The notes beneath the pieces are model-generated. The model saw only the letters and a program-made list of their open reading frames with translations. It searched no databases and had not been told where the DNA came from. Positions 7,286 to 15,058 of a DNA stretch of 18,249 nucleotides are shown piece after piece. The position numbers were made by a program, and so were the translations under genes. Position 1 is the stretch's first letter. Each line of letters begins with the position of its first letter. The DNA is from NAT127 sp041655035 (lineage in GTDB: Bacteria; Pseudomonadota; Gammaproteobacteria; Pseudomonadales; Porticoccaceae): assembly GCA_041655035.1 (NCBI GenBank), contig JBAZCN010000057.1:1-18249 (forward strand). The letters are read 5' to 3'.

Positions 7286-7355
7286 CGGGATTGTCCTCAA
7301 CATTGAACTGGATTATGCGCGACGGCCTGCCGCCCGGCAACGCCCGCGCCGACCG

Positions 7356-8378
7356 TCAGCGCGCCGGCCGGGTAAAGCCCAGCGCTGCGCCCTGGGCCAA
7401 CAGACCGAAGATACCACCGGTGTGAATGAACACCACATCCTCCTGCCCGGCGAGGCGCCCTGCCCTGATCTCGGACACCAGGCCGTGGAAGGCCTTGCCA
7501 CTGTACACCGGGTCCAAAACCAGCCCTTCGGCGGCGGCCAGCTCGCGGATGGTCTCGAACACCTCTGGCGCGGCGACCCCGTAGCCAGGCCCGATATGGC
7601 GATCGTCGACCTGAATGTCCCCCTCGGCGATGCCTGAGTCATAGCCGCTCAGCTCCCGCCAGTGGCCGATATCGGCCCGCACCTTGTCAAGGAAGTAACC
7701 TGCGTCATCGCACACCGCCACCCCGACCACGGCACAGCCGAGGCCGAACACCCGCGCGCCCACCGTGAGTCCCGCCTGGGTACCCCCAGACCCCGTGGCA
7801 TGGTAGATCGCGGCAGGCCCGATCCCCGCCCGGGCGAAATCCTCGCGCAATTCCCGGGCGCAATCGATATATCCCCAGACCCCGTGGCCATCGCTAGCCC
7901 CCACCGGGATGACCCACGGCTTGCAGCCCTGCGCCAAGTAATGATCCCGCCACCCGGCCACCAGAGTCCCGTGCTCGCCCAGATAGCGATCGCGGGGATA
8001 AATCGACACCCTGGCGCCGGCGAGATAATCCAGCAGCAGGTTGCCCTCCGGGATCTCAGCGAAGACGCCCTCGTCGCGCAGCAGCAAGTGGACCTGCATG
8101 CCCAGCCGCGCCCCGAGCAGCGCCGTGGCGCGGCAGTGATTGGACTGCACCCCACCGCTGGTGATCAGCGTATCGCAACCTTCGCTGCGGGCCCGGGCCA
8201 GCACGAATTCGAGCTTGCGAATCTTGTTGCCACTGGCTGCGCATTCGGTGAGATCGTCGCGCTTGACCCAGATCCGCGGGCCGCCGAGTCGCGCCGAAAA
8301 CCGGTCCAGAGGCTGCAAAGGCGTCGCCGTCCGGGCCAGCGCCAGCCGCTCGGGAAAAACCAGCGGTTCAGTTGACAC
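7356..8378 (-). CDS. D-cysteine desulfhydrase / ACC deaminase family PLP enzyme
   Basis: This fold-type II PLP enzyme of 340 residues belongs to the DcyD/ACC deaminase group, which cleave D-cysteine (to pyruvate, H2S, NH3) or 1-aminocyclopropane-1-carboxylate. Seen: the PLP lysine K52 in SGNKIRKLEF, the following SGGVQSNHCRATA motif, the phosphate-binding ATGSGGTQAGL, and the C-terminal DPVYSGKAFHGL and FIHTGGIFGL. The start is taken as GTG at 8378, because GGGAGG lies five bases upstream; the longer frame from an ATG at 8426 would be translated through the yajC terminator and is unlikely. No promoter fits between that terminator and the ribosome-binding site. D-cysteine is favoured over ACC from general likeness, without proof. 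Confidence 0.85.
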   Translation of the reverse strand: MSTEPLVFPERLALARTATPLQPLDRFSARLGGPRIWVKRDDLTECAASGNKIRKLEFVLARARSEGCDTLITSGGVQSNHCRATALLGARLGMQVHLLLRDEGVFAEIPEGNLLLDYLAGARVSIYPRDRYLGEHGTLVAGWRDHYLAQGCKPWVIPVGASDGHGVWGYIDCARELREDFARAGIGPAAIYHATGSGGTQAGLTVGARVFGLGCAVVGVAVCDDAGYFLDKVRADIGHWRELSGYDSGIAEGDIQVDDRHIGPGYGVAAPEVFETIRELAAAEGLVLDPVYSGKAFHGLVSEIRAGRLAGQEDVVFIHTGGIFGLLAQGAALGFTRPAR

Positions 8379-8395
8379 AGACACCTCCCGCGAAT

Positions 8396-8417
8396 AAAAA
8401 AGGCCGCAAGCGCGGCC
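8396..8417 (-). terminator. Intrinsic terminator after yajC
   Basis: Minus strand: a GGCCGC/GCGGCC stem around the tetraloop GCTT, followed directly by six T. It lies 34 bases beyond the yajC stop and only six bases before the Shine-Dalgarno sequence of the PLP-enzyme gene, so it also stands in that gene's leader. Confidence 0.9.
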
Positions 8418-8451
8418 CTGTGGCAATCCATCCTCTCAAGCAATCATCCGC

Positions 8452-8784
8452 TCAGATGGATTTGATGGTGCCCTTGGGCAGCACGGCGTGAACGGCCACT
8501 TTCTGGAACTTGAGATTGACGTTGTCGTGAACTTCCACTTCGATATAGTCGCCCTCGAGCTTGACGATCTTGCCGATGATGCCGCTGGTCATCACCACCT
8601 CGTCACCCTTGCCGAGGTTGCCCACCAGTTGCTGGTGCTCCTTCTGGCGCTTGCGCTGGGGGCGTATGATCAGCAGATACATGAACAGGAACAACCCGGC
8701 AAACATCAACAGGGTGATCATCGGGTTGGCTTCCGGCGCCGGGGCCGCCTGGGCGTATGTGATCAACTCGGTGGGCAAACTCAT
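8452..8784 (-). CDS. yajC: YajC, accessory subunit of the Sec translocon
   Basis: This is a small inner-membrane protein of 110 residues. It has one hydrophobic segment (about residues 22-42, ending in IIRPQRKRQKEHQQL) and the cytoplasmic domain LGKGDEVVMTSGIIGKIVKLEGDYIEVEV that defines the family. YajC associates with SecDF and SecYEG. ATG at 8784 has GCGAGG six bases upstream. It is normally in a tgt-yajC-secD-secF row; here a terminator and a PLP-enzyme gene follow instead, so it stands alone or is a second copy. A sigma70-like promoter (8839-8867) and a 17-base tandem repeat lie in its leader. Confidence 0.96.
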   Translation of the reverse strand: MSLPTELITYAQAAPAPEANPMITLLMFAGLFLFMYLLIIRPQRKRQKEHQQLVGNLGKGDEVVMTSGIIGKIVKLEGDYIEVEVHDNVNLKFQKVAVHAVLPKGTIKSI

Positions 8785-8796
8785 CTATAACCTCGC

Positions 8797-8830
8797 AATG
8801 AAAACAAGTGGAAAATGAAAACCAGCGGAA
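8797..8830. repeat. Two tandem 17-base units in the yajC leader
   Basis: Plus strand: aatgaaaacaagtggaa (8797-8813) followed directly by aatgaaaaccagcggaa (8814-8830), identical at 15 of 17 positions. They begin two bases upstream of the yajC ribosome-binding site, inside the predicted leader RNA. No role is known. Confidence 0.7.
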
Positions 8831-8838
8831 AGTGCGGC

Positions 8839-8867
8839 ACTTTACTCTGTTAACCGCCGCCGGACAA
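8839..8867 (-). promoter_or_regulatory. Candidate yajC promoter
   Basis: TTGTCC (8862-8867), 17 bases, TAAAGT (8839-8844) on the minus strand; each hexamer matches consensus at four positions. It would start RNA near 8832, with a leader of about 48 bases. Confidence 0.4.
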
Positions 8868-8906
8868 CGCCGGGCGCGAGGCCCGTCACAGCGAATCCGG
8901 TCGCGG

Positions 8907-9380
8907 TCAGAGATTGGCGCGCAACCAGGCGATCACATCATCGTGATGGCTTTTGGTGTTGACCTTGGCGAAATGGTGCTTCAGTCGCCCATCCTTGCCA
9001 ATGATGAAGGTCATCCGATGAATGCCATCATACTCCCTGCCCATGAATTTTTTGGGTCCCCAAACCCCGTATTTATCGGCCACGACGTGACCCTCATCGG
9101 CCAGCAGATCGAAATTGAGCGCCTGCTTGTCCTCGAACTTCTTCAAACGCGCCACCGGATCCGGGCTCACACCCAACACGACCGTATCGAGGGCGGCGAA
9201 GTCCCCCCGGCTGTCGCGGATGCCACAGGCCTGGACCGTACAGCCTGGAGTCATGGCTTTTGGATAGAAGTACAGCACCACGTTCTTGCTGCCTTTGAAA
9301 TCCTTGAGGCTGACCTTTTCTCCACGCTGGTTGAGCAGGGTAAAGGCGGGGGCCATATTGCCGATTCGGGGTTGGGTCAT
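8907..9380 (-). CDS. bcp: Thioredoxin-dependent thiol peroxidase (BCP, peroxiredoxin Q)
   Basis: This cytosolic peroxiredoxin of 157 residues reduces H2O2 and organic hydroperoxides with electrons from thioredoxin. The peroxidatic cysteine is C47 in KAMTPGCTVQA and the likely resolving cysteine is C52, five residues on, as in the atypical 2-Cys BCP type. Further family parts are VVLGVSPDPVARLKKF, the ADKYGVWG turn and the C-terminal RMTFIIGKDG. It has its own strong-looking promoter at 9435-9463. The M3 peptidase gene points the other way from the same gap. No OxyR-type site could be recognised by eye. Confidence 0.96.
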   Translation of the reverse strand: MTQPRIGNMAPAFTLLNQRGEKVSLKDFKGSKNVVLYFYPKAMTPGCTVQACGIRDSRGDFAALDTVVLGVSPDPVARLKKFEDKQALNFDLLADEGHVVADKYGVWGPKKFMGREYDGIHRMTFIIGKDGRLKHHFAKVNTKSHHDDVIAWLRANL

Positions 9381-9434
9381 TGTCGCGTTGCCTCTCTGGC
9401 GGAGTCGAAACAGGTGAATTCGTGCGGGTCGGTT

Positions 9435-9463
9435 ATTAAATGCCGGCCGCTGCCAAGGTTCAA
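9435..9463 (-). promoter_or_regulatory. Candidate bcp promoter
   Basis: TTGAAC (9458-9463), 17 bases, TTTAAT (9435-9440) on the minus strand. The -10 matches consensus at five of six positions and the -35 at four. RNA would start near 9428, about 48 bases before the bcp ATG. Confidence 0.55.
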
Positions 9464-9513
9464 GGCCCCAGCGCTGTTAATGTGAGCGCCCTGCGCCACC
9501 GCCACCGCGGGAC

Positions 9514-9542
9514 TTGACCTGGCCAGGCTTTTTGTCGTCAAT
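9514..9542 (+). promoter_or_regulatory. Weak candidate promoter of the M3 peptidase gene
   Basis: TTGACC (9514-9519), 17 bases, GTCAAT (9537-9542). The -35 is good (five of six), the -10 poor (three of six). Confidence 0.3.
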
Positions 9543-9578
9543 AGAGCCCCAACCGCGGTCCGATGGAGAAACGACGAT

Positions 9579-11654
9579 ATGCCCCTGGCACTGAAGCCCT
9601 TGCTGCCCCTGCTGATCGCCACCCCTCTGCTGCTGGCCTGCAACCAGGCCGCCGAGAACGGCCCCCGGCCCCAGAATGATATCGTAGCGGCCACCCACGT
9701 TGCCGAACAGGACCGTGCCGCCGGAGCGCAGCCGTCGCGCTCCCCCACCGCCGAGGATTTCCGCCGCCAATGCGATGCCCGGCTGGCCCGCCTCGACAGC
9801 GCCATCAGCGAACTGGAGGCAGCGGCAGCGCCGTTCACTGTCGACTCGGTATTGGCCCCCCTCAACCGCATCCAGACCGAGTTGCTCGACAGCGCGGGGC
9901 TTGCCGGATTGTTCGAGGCCGTCCACCCCGATGCCGCCGTGCGCGACGTCGCCGGTGACTGCACCACCGCATTTTCCGATATCGGCAGCCGCATCGCCCT
10001 GTCGCGCCCCATCTACGATGCGGTGGCCGCGGTGGATGTCGGCGCCGAGACGGACGATACCCAACGCTATCATTCCCTCACCATGCAGGCGTTCCGCCTG
10101 TCCGGTGTCGACCAGGACCAGGCGACCAGGGACCGGATCCGCGCGCTCAATGACACCATCACCCGCCTGGGCCAGACCTTCGACAAAAACATTCTCGAGG
10201 ACGTCCGCCATATCGAAGTCAGTCCCGATCAGCTGGCCGGACTGCCCGAGGACTTCATCGCCGCGAAGGCGGTGGAGGAAAACGGCAAGATCCGCCTGTC
10301 GACACGCTATGTGGACACCATCCCGGTCTACACCTACGCCCATTCCGACGAGGTCCGCCGCCTGCTGCGCAAAGAGGAGCGCTCGCGGGGCCACCCCCAA
10401 AACGACAAAGTGCTGACCGAACTGCTGGCGGCCCGCCACCAGTTGGCGCAACTGCTCGGCTTCGCCAGCTATGCCGACCTCATCACCGCCGACAAGATGG
10501 TCGGTGACGCCGCCAGCGCCCAGGCATTCATCGATCAACTCCACCAGCTGATCGCGCCGGCCGCCGCCAGGGACGTGGACCAGCTGCTGGCCCGGCTGCA
10601 GCTCATCGACCCCGATGCCCGGGACGTCCAGCGCTGGCAGGCCAGCTACCTCGAAGAGCTTATACGCCGTGAAAAGTACCAGGTCGATGCCGCCGAGCTG
10701 CGCCAGTATTTCCCCTATGCCAGGGTGCGGGATGGGGTTTTCGCCCTGGTGGAAAACCTGTTCACTGTCGATATCCAACCGTGGCAAACCGATGCCTGGC
10801 ACGATAGTGTCGAATCCTACCAGGTCACCCAGGACGGCGAGATCATCGCCTACTTTCATCTCGACATGCACCCGAGGGAGGGCAAATACCAGCATGCCGC
10901 GGCCTTTCCCACCCGGGTCGGAATCAGCGGCCAACAGCTGCCCGTCGCCACCCTGGTATGCAACTTTGCCGGTGGCGAAGACCCGATGGAGGTCATGGAA
11001 TTCAGCGAGGTGCGCACCTTCCTCCACGAGTTCGGCCACCTGCTCCACGCCCTGTTCGGCGGCCAGCAGCGCTGGGCGAGCCTCAGCGGCATCGCCACCG
11101 AATGGGACTTTGTCGAAGCGCCGTCGCAAATGCTCGAGGAGTGGATGTACCATCCGCAAACCCTGCAATCCTTCGCCATCAACAGCGCGGGCGAGACGAT
11201 TCCCGATGACATGGTCGCCAGGATCAATCAGGCGCGGCATTTCGGCGAGGGGCTGACCAGCAGCGTGCAGGTCTACTATTCCGCCCTGTCCCTGGCCTAT
11301 CACCGGCAAGATCCCGCCACCTTCGAGCTGCTCGACAAGATGCTGGAGCTGGAAGCCCACTATTCACCGATGCCGCACCAGCAGGATACCTATTTTTACG
11401 CCAACCTCGGTCACCTGAACGGCTACTCCGCCATCTACTACACCTATATGTGGTCCAAGGTGATCGCCGTCGACCTGTTCAGTGAATTCGCCAAGGCCGG
11501 CCTCCACGACCGCGAGACCGCGCGGCGCTATCGCGAAGCCATCCTGAGCCCGGGCGGCAGCAGGCCCGCCATCCACCTGGTCGAGGACTTCCTTCGCCGC
11601 CCCTACAGCCTCGATGCCTTTGCCCGCGCGCTCGACGCCGGCCAGGCGCAATAA
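9579..11654 (+). CDS. M3 family zinc metallopeptidase, predicted lipoprotein
   Basis: This 691-residue gluzincin oligopeptidase belongs to the thimet oligopeptidase/oligopeptidase A/Dcp group. Catalytic residues are visible: H483-E-F-G-H487 (zinc ligands and general base), third ligand E513 in DFVEAPSQMLEEW, and H612 with the tyrosines of GYSAIYYTYMWS (Y620, Y623), which stabilise the transition state in relatives. E. coli OpdA and Dcp lack a signal, but this protein starts with a lipoprotein signal, LLLIATP-type hydrophobic core and lipobox LLAC with lipid-carrying C21; N at +2 favours the outer membrane. It probably trims short peptides in the periplasm. ATG at 9579 has GGAG ten bases upstream. 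The DUF599 gene follows after 17 bases. Confidence 0.93.
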   Translation: MPLALKPLLPLLIATPLLLACNQAAENGPRPQNDIVAATHVAEQDRAAGAQPSRSPTAEDFRRQCDARLARLDSAISELEAAAAPFTVDSVLAPLNRIQTELLDSAGLAGLFEAVHPDAAVRDVAGDCTTAFSDIGSRIALSRPIYDAVAAVDVGAETDDTQRYHSLTMQAFRLSGVDQDQATRDRIRALNDTITRLGQTFDKNILEDVRHIEVSPDQLAGLPEDFIAAKAVEENGKIRLSTRYVDTIPVYTYAHSDEVRRLLRKEERSRGHPQNDKVLTELLAARHQLAQLLGFASYADLITADKMVGDAASAQAFIDQLHQLIAPAAARDVDQLLARLQLIDPDARDVQRWQASYLEELIRREKYQVDAAELRQYFPYARVRDGVFALVENLFTVDIQPWQTDAWHDSVESYQVTQDGEIIAYFHLDMHPREGKYQHAAAFPTRVGISGQQLPVATLVCNFAGGEDPMEVMEFSEVRTFLHEFGHLLHALFGGQQRWASLSGIATEWDFVEAPSQMLEEWMYHPQTLQSFAINSAGETIPDDMVARINQARHFGEGLTSSVQVYYSALSLAYHRQDPATFELLDKMLELEAHYSPMPHQQDTYFYANLGHLNGYSAIYYTYMWSKVIAVDLFSEFAKAGLHDRETARRYREAILSPGGSRPAIHLVEDFLRRPYSLDAFARALDAGQAQ

Positions 11655-11671
11655 CGTCGCGGAGGCGGGCT

Positions 11672-12370
11672 ATGTATTTTCCGTTGTCGCTGCTGGATGC
11701 ACTGGGATTTGCGCTGTTCCTGGCGGCCTGGGTCAGCTATACCTTCTACGCCAAATACCGGGCAAAGCGCTCCCAGACCCTGTCGAGCCTGATGCGCCGC
11801 CATCGCGAGCGCTGGATGCGGGAGATGCTGCGCCGCGACAACCGCATCAGCGACGCCACCATCATCGGCAACCTGGAACGGGTGGTCACCTTCTTCGCCT
11901 CGACCAGCATCCTGATCCTGGCCGGTCTGCTGACCGCCATCTTCGCCTCCGAAAGCCTGCTCGGCATGCTCGCCAACCTGCGGCTGTCGTCCAGTTCCAG
12001 CGTCGAGATCATTCAACTGAAGCTGTTGGTGATGACGCTGATCTTCGTCTACGCTTTTTTCAAATTCACCTGGAGCCTGCGGGAGCATATCTTCAGTTCG
12101 ATCCTCATCGGCAGCGCCCCCCAGGGGGACGCCCTCGCCCAGCTGGACGACAACCAGCAGCACGCGATCGCGCTGCAGGCGGCGAAGATGTCCGACCTGG
12201 CCAACCACGACTTCAACTACGGCCTGCGCGCCTACTATTTTGCCCTCGCCCTGCTGGGCTGGCTGGTGAGTGGCTGGCTCCTGCTGCTGACTACGGTGTG
12301 GGTGATCGCCGTACTGTACGGGCGGGAATTCAATTCCAAGGCGATGCGCCTGCTCCGCGACAACGAATGA
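11672..12370 (+). CDS. DUF599 family integral membrane protein
   Basis: This 232-residue membrane protein has four hydrophobic stretches (about 7-26, 71-92, 115-134, 188-217) and a long basic cytoplasmic-looking loop after the first (RAKRSQTLSSLMRRHRERWMREMLRRDNR). The blocks DATIIGNLERVVTFFASTSILILAGL and the late NHDFNYGLRAYYFALALLGW match what I know as DUF599 (PF04654), a family without assigned function. GGAGG lies just before the ATG. The 17-base gap to the M3 peptidase gene suggests one transcript, but no shared task is known. Confidence 0.85.
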   Translation: MYFPLSLLDALGFALFLAAWVSYTFYAKYRAKRSQTLSSLMRRHRERWMREMLRRDNRISDATIIGNLERVVTFFASTSILILAGLLTAIFASESLLGMLANLRLSSSSSVEIIQLKLLVMTLIFVYAFFKFTWSLREHIFSSILIGSAPQGDALAQLDDNQQHAIALQAAKMSDLANHDFNYGLRAYYFALALLGWLVSGWLLLLTTVWVIAVLYGREFNSKAMRLLRDNE

Positions 12371-12389
12371 CCGCCCGGCACGCCCACCA

Positions 12390-12412
12390 CGGCAGCGGCA
12401 CTTCCGCTGTCG
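12390..12412 (+). terminator. Hairpin after the DUF599 gene
   Basis: CGGCAGCGG with CCGCTGTCG forms a 9-bp stem (one G-T pair) around a five-base loop, 20 bases after the stop codon. There is no T-run, so it may be a weak or Rho-linked end, or only a 3' stabilising hairpin. Confidence 0.4.
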
Positions 12413-12459
12413 GTTCACCATAAAACCATAAGCACACTGTAAAATGGAGGTACTCGATC

Positions 12460-13560
12460 ATGTCCCGCAGAACATCACCGCTCGCCGGCCTGCTGTTGGC
12501 GCTCGCGCCTTTTGCAGCGACCGGCGCACCGCCCGGCGCAATAACGATCGGCAACGCCGAGGATCTGCAGGCCATTCCAGGCAGCGCCTGGGTATTGGCC
12601 AGCAGCATGCGCGCAGCGGACAAGCCCGGCGGCATCTACGCCATTTCGACAGCGAGCGGCAGTAGCCAGAGATTGTTCCCGACCAGCCCGGAAGCTACCG
12701 CAAGGCCGGGCGCGAACACTGCCGCCGACAGCCGGTGCCCCGGCGAACCAGGGGCCGACTTCGCCCCCCACGGCATCCATCTGCAGTCCGGCCCGGACGG
12801 CGTCAGCCTCCACGTCGTCAACCACGGCAACCGGGAATCCATAGAGATTTTCAGCATTGCGGCGGAGGGCGATGATCCGCCCACCCTGAACTGGACCGAC
12901 TGCGTCCCGCTACCCCCCGGCACCCAGGCCAACAGCGTCGCCGCGGCCGGCGACGGCACCCTTTACGCCACCGCCGCCGGGGCGGTATTCGACGCGACCG
13001 CTCCGGCGGCAGGCACAGCCGGGCCCGGCGATATCCCCGCCAGCGGCATACTTGCCTGGCAACCCCAGTCGGGCTGGCGCATCGTCGCCGATAAGCTGGC
13101 CCTGTCCAACGGCCTGCTGATCTCGACGGACAACCGCTTCCTCTACGCCGCCGAGTGGCTCGGCCGGCAAATAGTCGAAATCGACCTCGGCGACCCGCGA
13201 CACCAGCGCCGACTGGCGGTCGATTTCGCACCCGACAACCTGCGCTGGGCCGATGAAGGCGCATTCTGGGTGGCCGGCCAGGCGACCACTGTCGAGGAGG
13301 TCATGGCTTGCTACCTGTCGGATCGCAACCACTGTGGCCTGGATTCAGCCCTGGCCCTGATCGACAGCGCCACCCTCTCCGCCCTGTGCCACCAGACCAT
13401 CGCCGCCACTGAGGAATTTGGCGGCGCCACGGTGGCTCTGCCGGTAGCCGACAGCCTGTGGATCGGCACCTTCAGGGGCGACGCCATTCTCGTCGGAGAG
13501 CGGGCGACAGCCAGCGGTGTGAACGCCGAGTGCCTGCATGCAGGCGGTGCACAACCCTGA
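12460..13560 (+). CDS. Secreted paraoxonase/SMP-30-like beta-propeller protein
   Basis: This 366-residue protein has a Sec signal peptide (about residues 1-22, MSRRTSPLAGLLLALAPFA, cleavage near ATGA/PP). The mature part resembles six-bladed propeller hydrolases of the paraoxonase/arylesterase and SMP-30 kind. APHGIHL followed by HVVNHGNRESIEIFSI looks like the paraoxonase PHGI...VNH...VELF segment, and LSNGLLISTDNRFLYAAEWLGRQIVEIDL like the propeller strand bearing the calcium-ligand asparagine. Several cysteines could form periplasmic disulfides. GGAGG lies nine bases before the ATG. It faces the epoxide-hydrolase-like gene with only nine bases between the stop codons. Family placement is moderate; lactonase or esterase activity is a guess. 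Confidence 0.7.
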   Translation: MSRRTSPLAGLLLALAPFAATGAPPGAITIGNAEDLQAIPGSAWVLASSMRAADKPGGIYAISTASGSSQRLFPTSPEATARPGANTAADSRCPGEPGADFAPHGIHLQSGPDGVSLHVVNHGNRESIEIFSIAAEGDDPPTLNWTDCVPLPPGTQANSVAAAGDGTLYATAAGAVFDATAPAAGTAGPGDIPASGILAWQPQSGWRIVADKLALSNGLLISTDNRFLYAAEWLGRQIVEIDLGDPRHQRRLAVDFAPDNLRWADEGAFWVAGQATTVEEVMACYLSDRNHCGLDSALALIDSATLSALCHQTIAATEEFGGATVALPVADSLWIGTFRGDAILVGERATASGVNAECLHAGGAQP

Positions 13561-13569
13561 GCGCCAGTG

Positions 13570-13962
13570 TCAGGCGGGCCACTCGGTGCCCGCCGGCATC
13601 TGTCCCATGCATTGCTGGAGATCGAAATAATCCCGCCATTCGCGGATCCGGCCATCGGCGATTTCGAACACGCCCATGGCGCGAAAGCGGATCGTGCGAT
13701 CCGCCAGCTCATAACAATCCGTGCGCTCGGTGAGCACCACGCCTTTGGCCTCGTCGGCAACGATATTGTGCAGGACATACTCCACCGACAGCGCATGCTC
13801 GTGGATCGAACCGAGGACGTTCCAGATCTCATCGCGGCCTCTGACGCTGCCGACGGGAATATTGTTGAACACCGACTGCTCGTCGAAAAACGCCAGGATA
13901 CGATCTTTGTCATTGGCTTCCATCGCGGCGACAAACGCCTTGACGGTATCGAGACTGTTCAT
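13570..13962 (-). CDS. Limonene-1,2-epoxide hydrolase-like protein (SnoaL/NTF2 fold)
   Basis: This 130-residue protein has the cone-shaped alpha+beta fold of the limonene epoxide hydrolase/SnoaL/ketosteroid isomerase group. The LEH catalytic triad (D101, R99, D132 in Rhodococcus) appears as R80, D82 (LTERTDCYEL) and D111 (EWRDYFDLQQ). RGRDEIWNVLGSIHEH also fits that family. The tyrosine that helps hold the water in Rhodococcus LEH seems to be phenylalanine here (F32 in SVFNNIP), while the asparagine (N34) is kept. There is no signal peptide. AAGGAG lies before the ATG. Substrate unknown; epoxide opening or double-bond isomerisation of a terpenoid or steroid are both possible. Confidence 0.8.
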   Translation of the reverse strand: MNSLDTVKAFVAAMEANDKDRILAFFDEQSVFNNIPVGSVRGRDEIWNVLGSIHEHALSVEYVLHNIVADEAKGVVLTERTDCYELADRTIRFRAMGVFEIADGRIREWRDYFDLQQCMGQMPAGTEWPA

Positions 13963-14193
13963 GGGGGTTACTCCTTATCATGTTATTGGAACGGATTGGA
14001 CATAGCGGGCCAGTTGGCCACAGGGGAACCGAAACAATGCCGGCAAACCCGCGGCAACGAAGGTAGATAGAGTTTTCTAAGTCAGCTGTTTCATGGTACC
14101 GTTTGCTTCCTTACCGTCGGCAGTCGGGGATGATTCAGCCGATCCCGGTACGACTTGCCAGCCCCCATAATTCTATACAAGGAATAGATATCG

Positions 14194-15051
14194 ATGAATG
14201 CACAAAATCCCGCCAATGGCCTGCGCGCCGGCGTCATCGGCCTGGGCCAGATCGGCGGCGGTGTCGCCGTCTGTCTCGCCCGCCACCACCGACCACTGGC
14301 TGTCTACGATGTCCGCAGCGACGCCGCCGATCGCCTCGAGGGTGTGCCGGCAGTGCTCGAATCCCCCGCCGCCGTGGCCCGGGTCAGTGACGTCCTGATG
14401 ATCGCCGTACTCAATGGCGAGCAGGCCCGGGCCGTGCTCGAAGGGCCGGACGGAGTGCTTGCCGGAGCCCATCCGGGGCTCGCCATCGTCATGCTCAGCA
14501 CCATCACCATGGACGAGCTCAAGGAACTGGTGGCGCTCACTGCCGAGCACGGCGTGCCCCTGCTGGACTGCGGCGTCACCGCCGGCGGCCTGTCGGCCCA
14601 GGGCGAAATGATCAGCATGATCGGCGGCGACGACGCCACGGTGGCGCGGCTGATGCCGGTACTCGACGAGTTCAATGCCGAGGTTCACCACATGGGTGGT
14701 TCCGGAGCCGGCATGGCCACCAAGATCGCCCGCAACATGATCCACTTCACCGTGTGGCGCGCAGGATTCGAGGGTGCGCGACTGGCGACACAGGCGGGGG
14801 TCGATATCGGCAAGTTCATCGATCTCGTCGAAAATGCCTCGCATAAGCACGGCGCCAGCGTCACCTTCTGGATGGATCCGCAGCGCATCGCGCCGGGCAG
14901 CGATCCCGCGGAGGTGGGCAAGCACACCCTCACCTACCATCAGAAGGACATGGACGCCGCCAAGGAGCTGGCCACTCAGCTCGGCGTCGACACCCCGGCC
15001 TGCGACGAAGCCCGCACCCGCGGCGCCGAAACCTACCGCGTCGGCCACTGA
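14194..15051 (+). CDS. NAD(P)-dependent beta-hydroxyacid dehydrogenase (3-hydroxyisobutyrate dehydrogenase family)
   Basis: This 285-residue enzyme has an N-terminal Rossmann domain starting VIGLGQIGGGVA (GxGxxG at residues 16-21) and an all-helical C-terminal domain. The substrate motif of the family appears as DCGVTAGGLSAQGEM and the catalytic lysine as K177 in GSGAGMATKIARNM. Such enzymes oxidise 3-hydroxyisobutyrate, tartronate semialdehyde-type or related short hydroxyacids. V-Y-D-V after the second strand (acidic residue at its end) favours NAD over NADP. ATG at 14194 has AAGGAA eight bases upstream. It stands alone, with its own promoter presumably in the 231-base gap before it; no convincing promoter could be picked there. 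Substrate not decidable. Confidence 0.88.
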   Translation: MNAQNPANGLRAGVIGLGQIGGGVAVCLARHHRPLAVYDVRSDAADRLEGVPAVLESPAAVARVSDVLMIAVLNGEQARAVLEGPDGVLAGAHPGLAIVMLSTITMDELKELVALTAEHGVPLLDCGVTAGGLSAQGEMISMIGGDDATVARLMPVLDEFNAEVHHMGGSGAGMATKIARNMIHFTVWRAGFEGARLATQAGVDIGKFIDLVENASHKHGASVTFWMDPQRIAPGSDPAEVGKHTLTYHQKDMDAAKELATQLGVDTPACDEARTRGAETYRVGH

Positions 15052-15058
15052 GTCCACT

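Noticed and set aside
9477..11360. 627-codon open frame on the minus strand opposite the M3 peptidase
   Set aside because: Antisense shadow, with low-complexity Gly/Gln/Asp-rich translation typical of reversed GC-rich coding sequence.
11603..12421. Long overlapping frames on both strands over the DUF599 gene
   Set aside because: The DUF599 frame has membrane segments and a good ribosome-binding site; the others are compositionally biased shadows.
12414..12443. Promoter TTCACC-18-TGTAAA before the propeller-protein gene
   Set aside because: The start would fall on the ribosome-binding site, leaving no leader, and the hexamers are poor.
14173..15057. 294-codon open frame opposite the hydroxyacid dehydrogenase
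   Set aside because: Antisense shadow of a gene with clear GxGxxG and catalytic lysine motifs.
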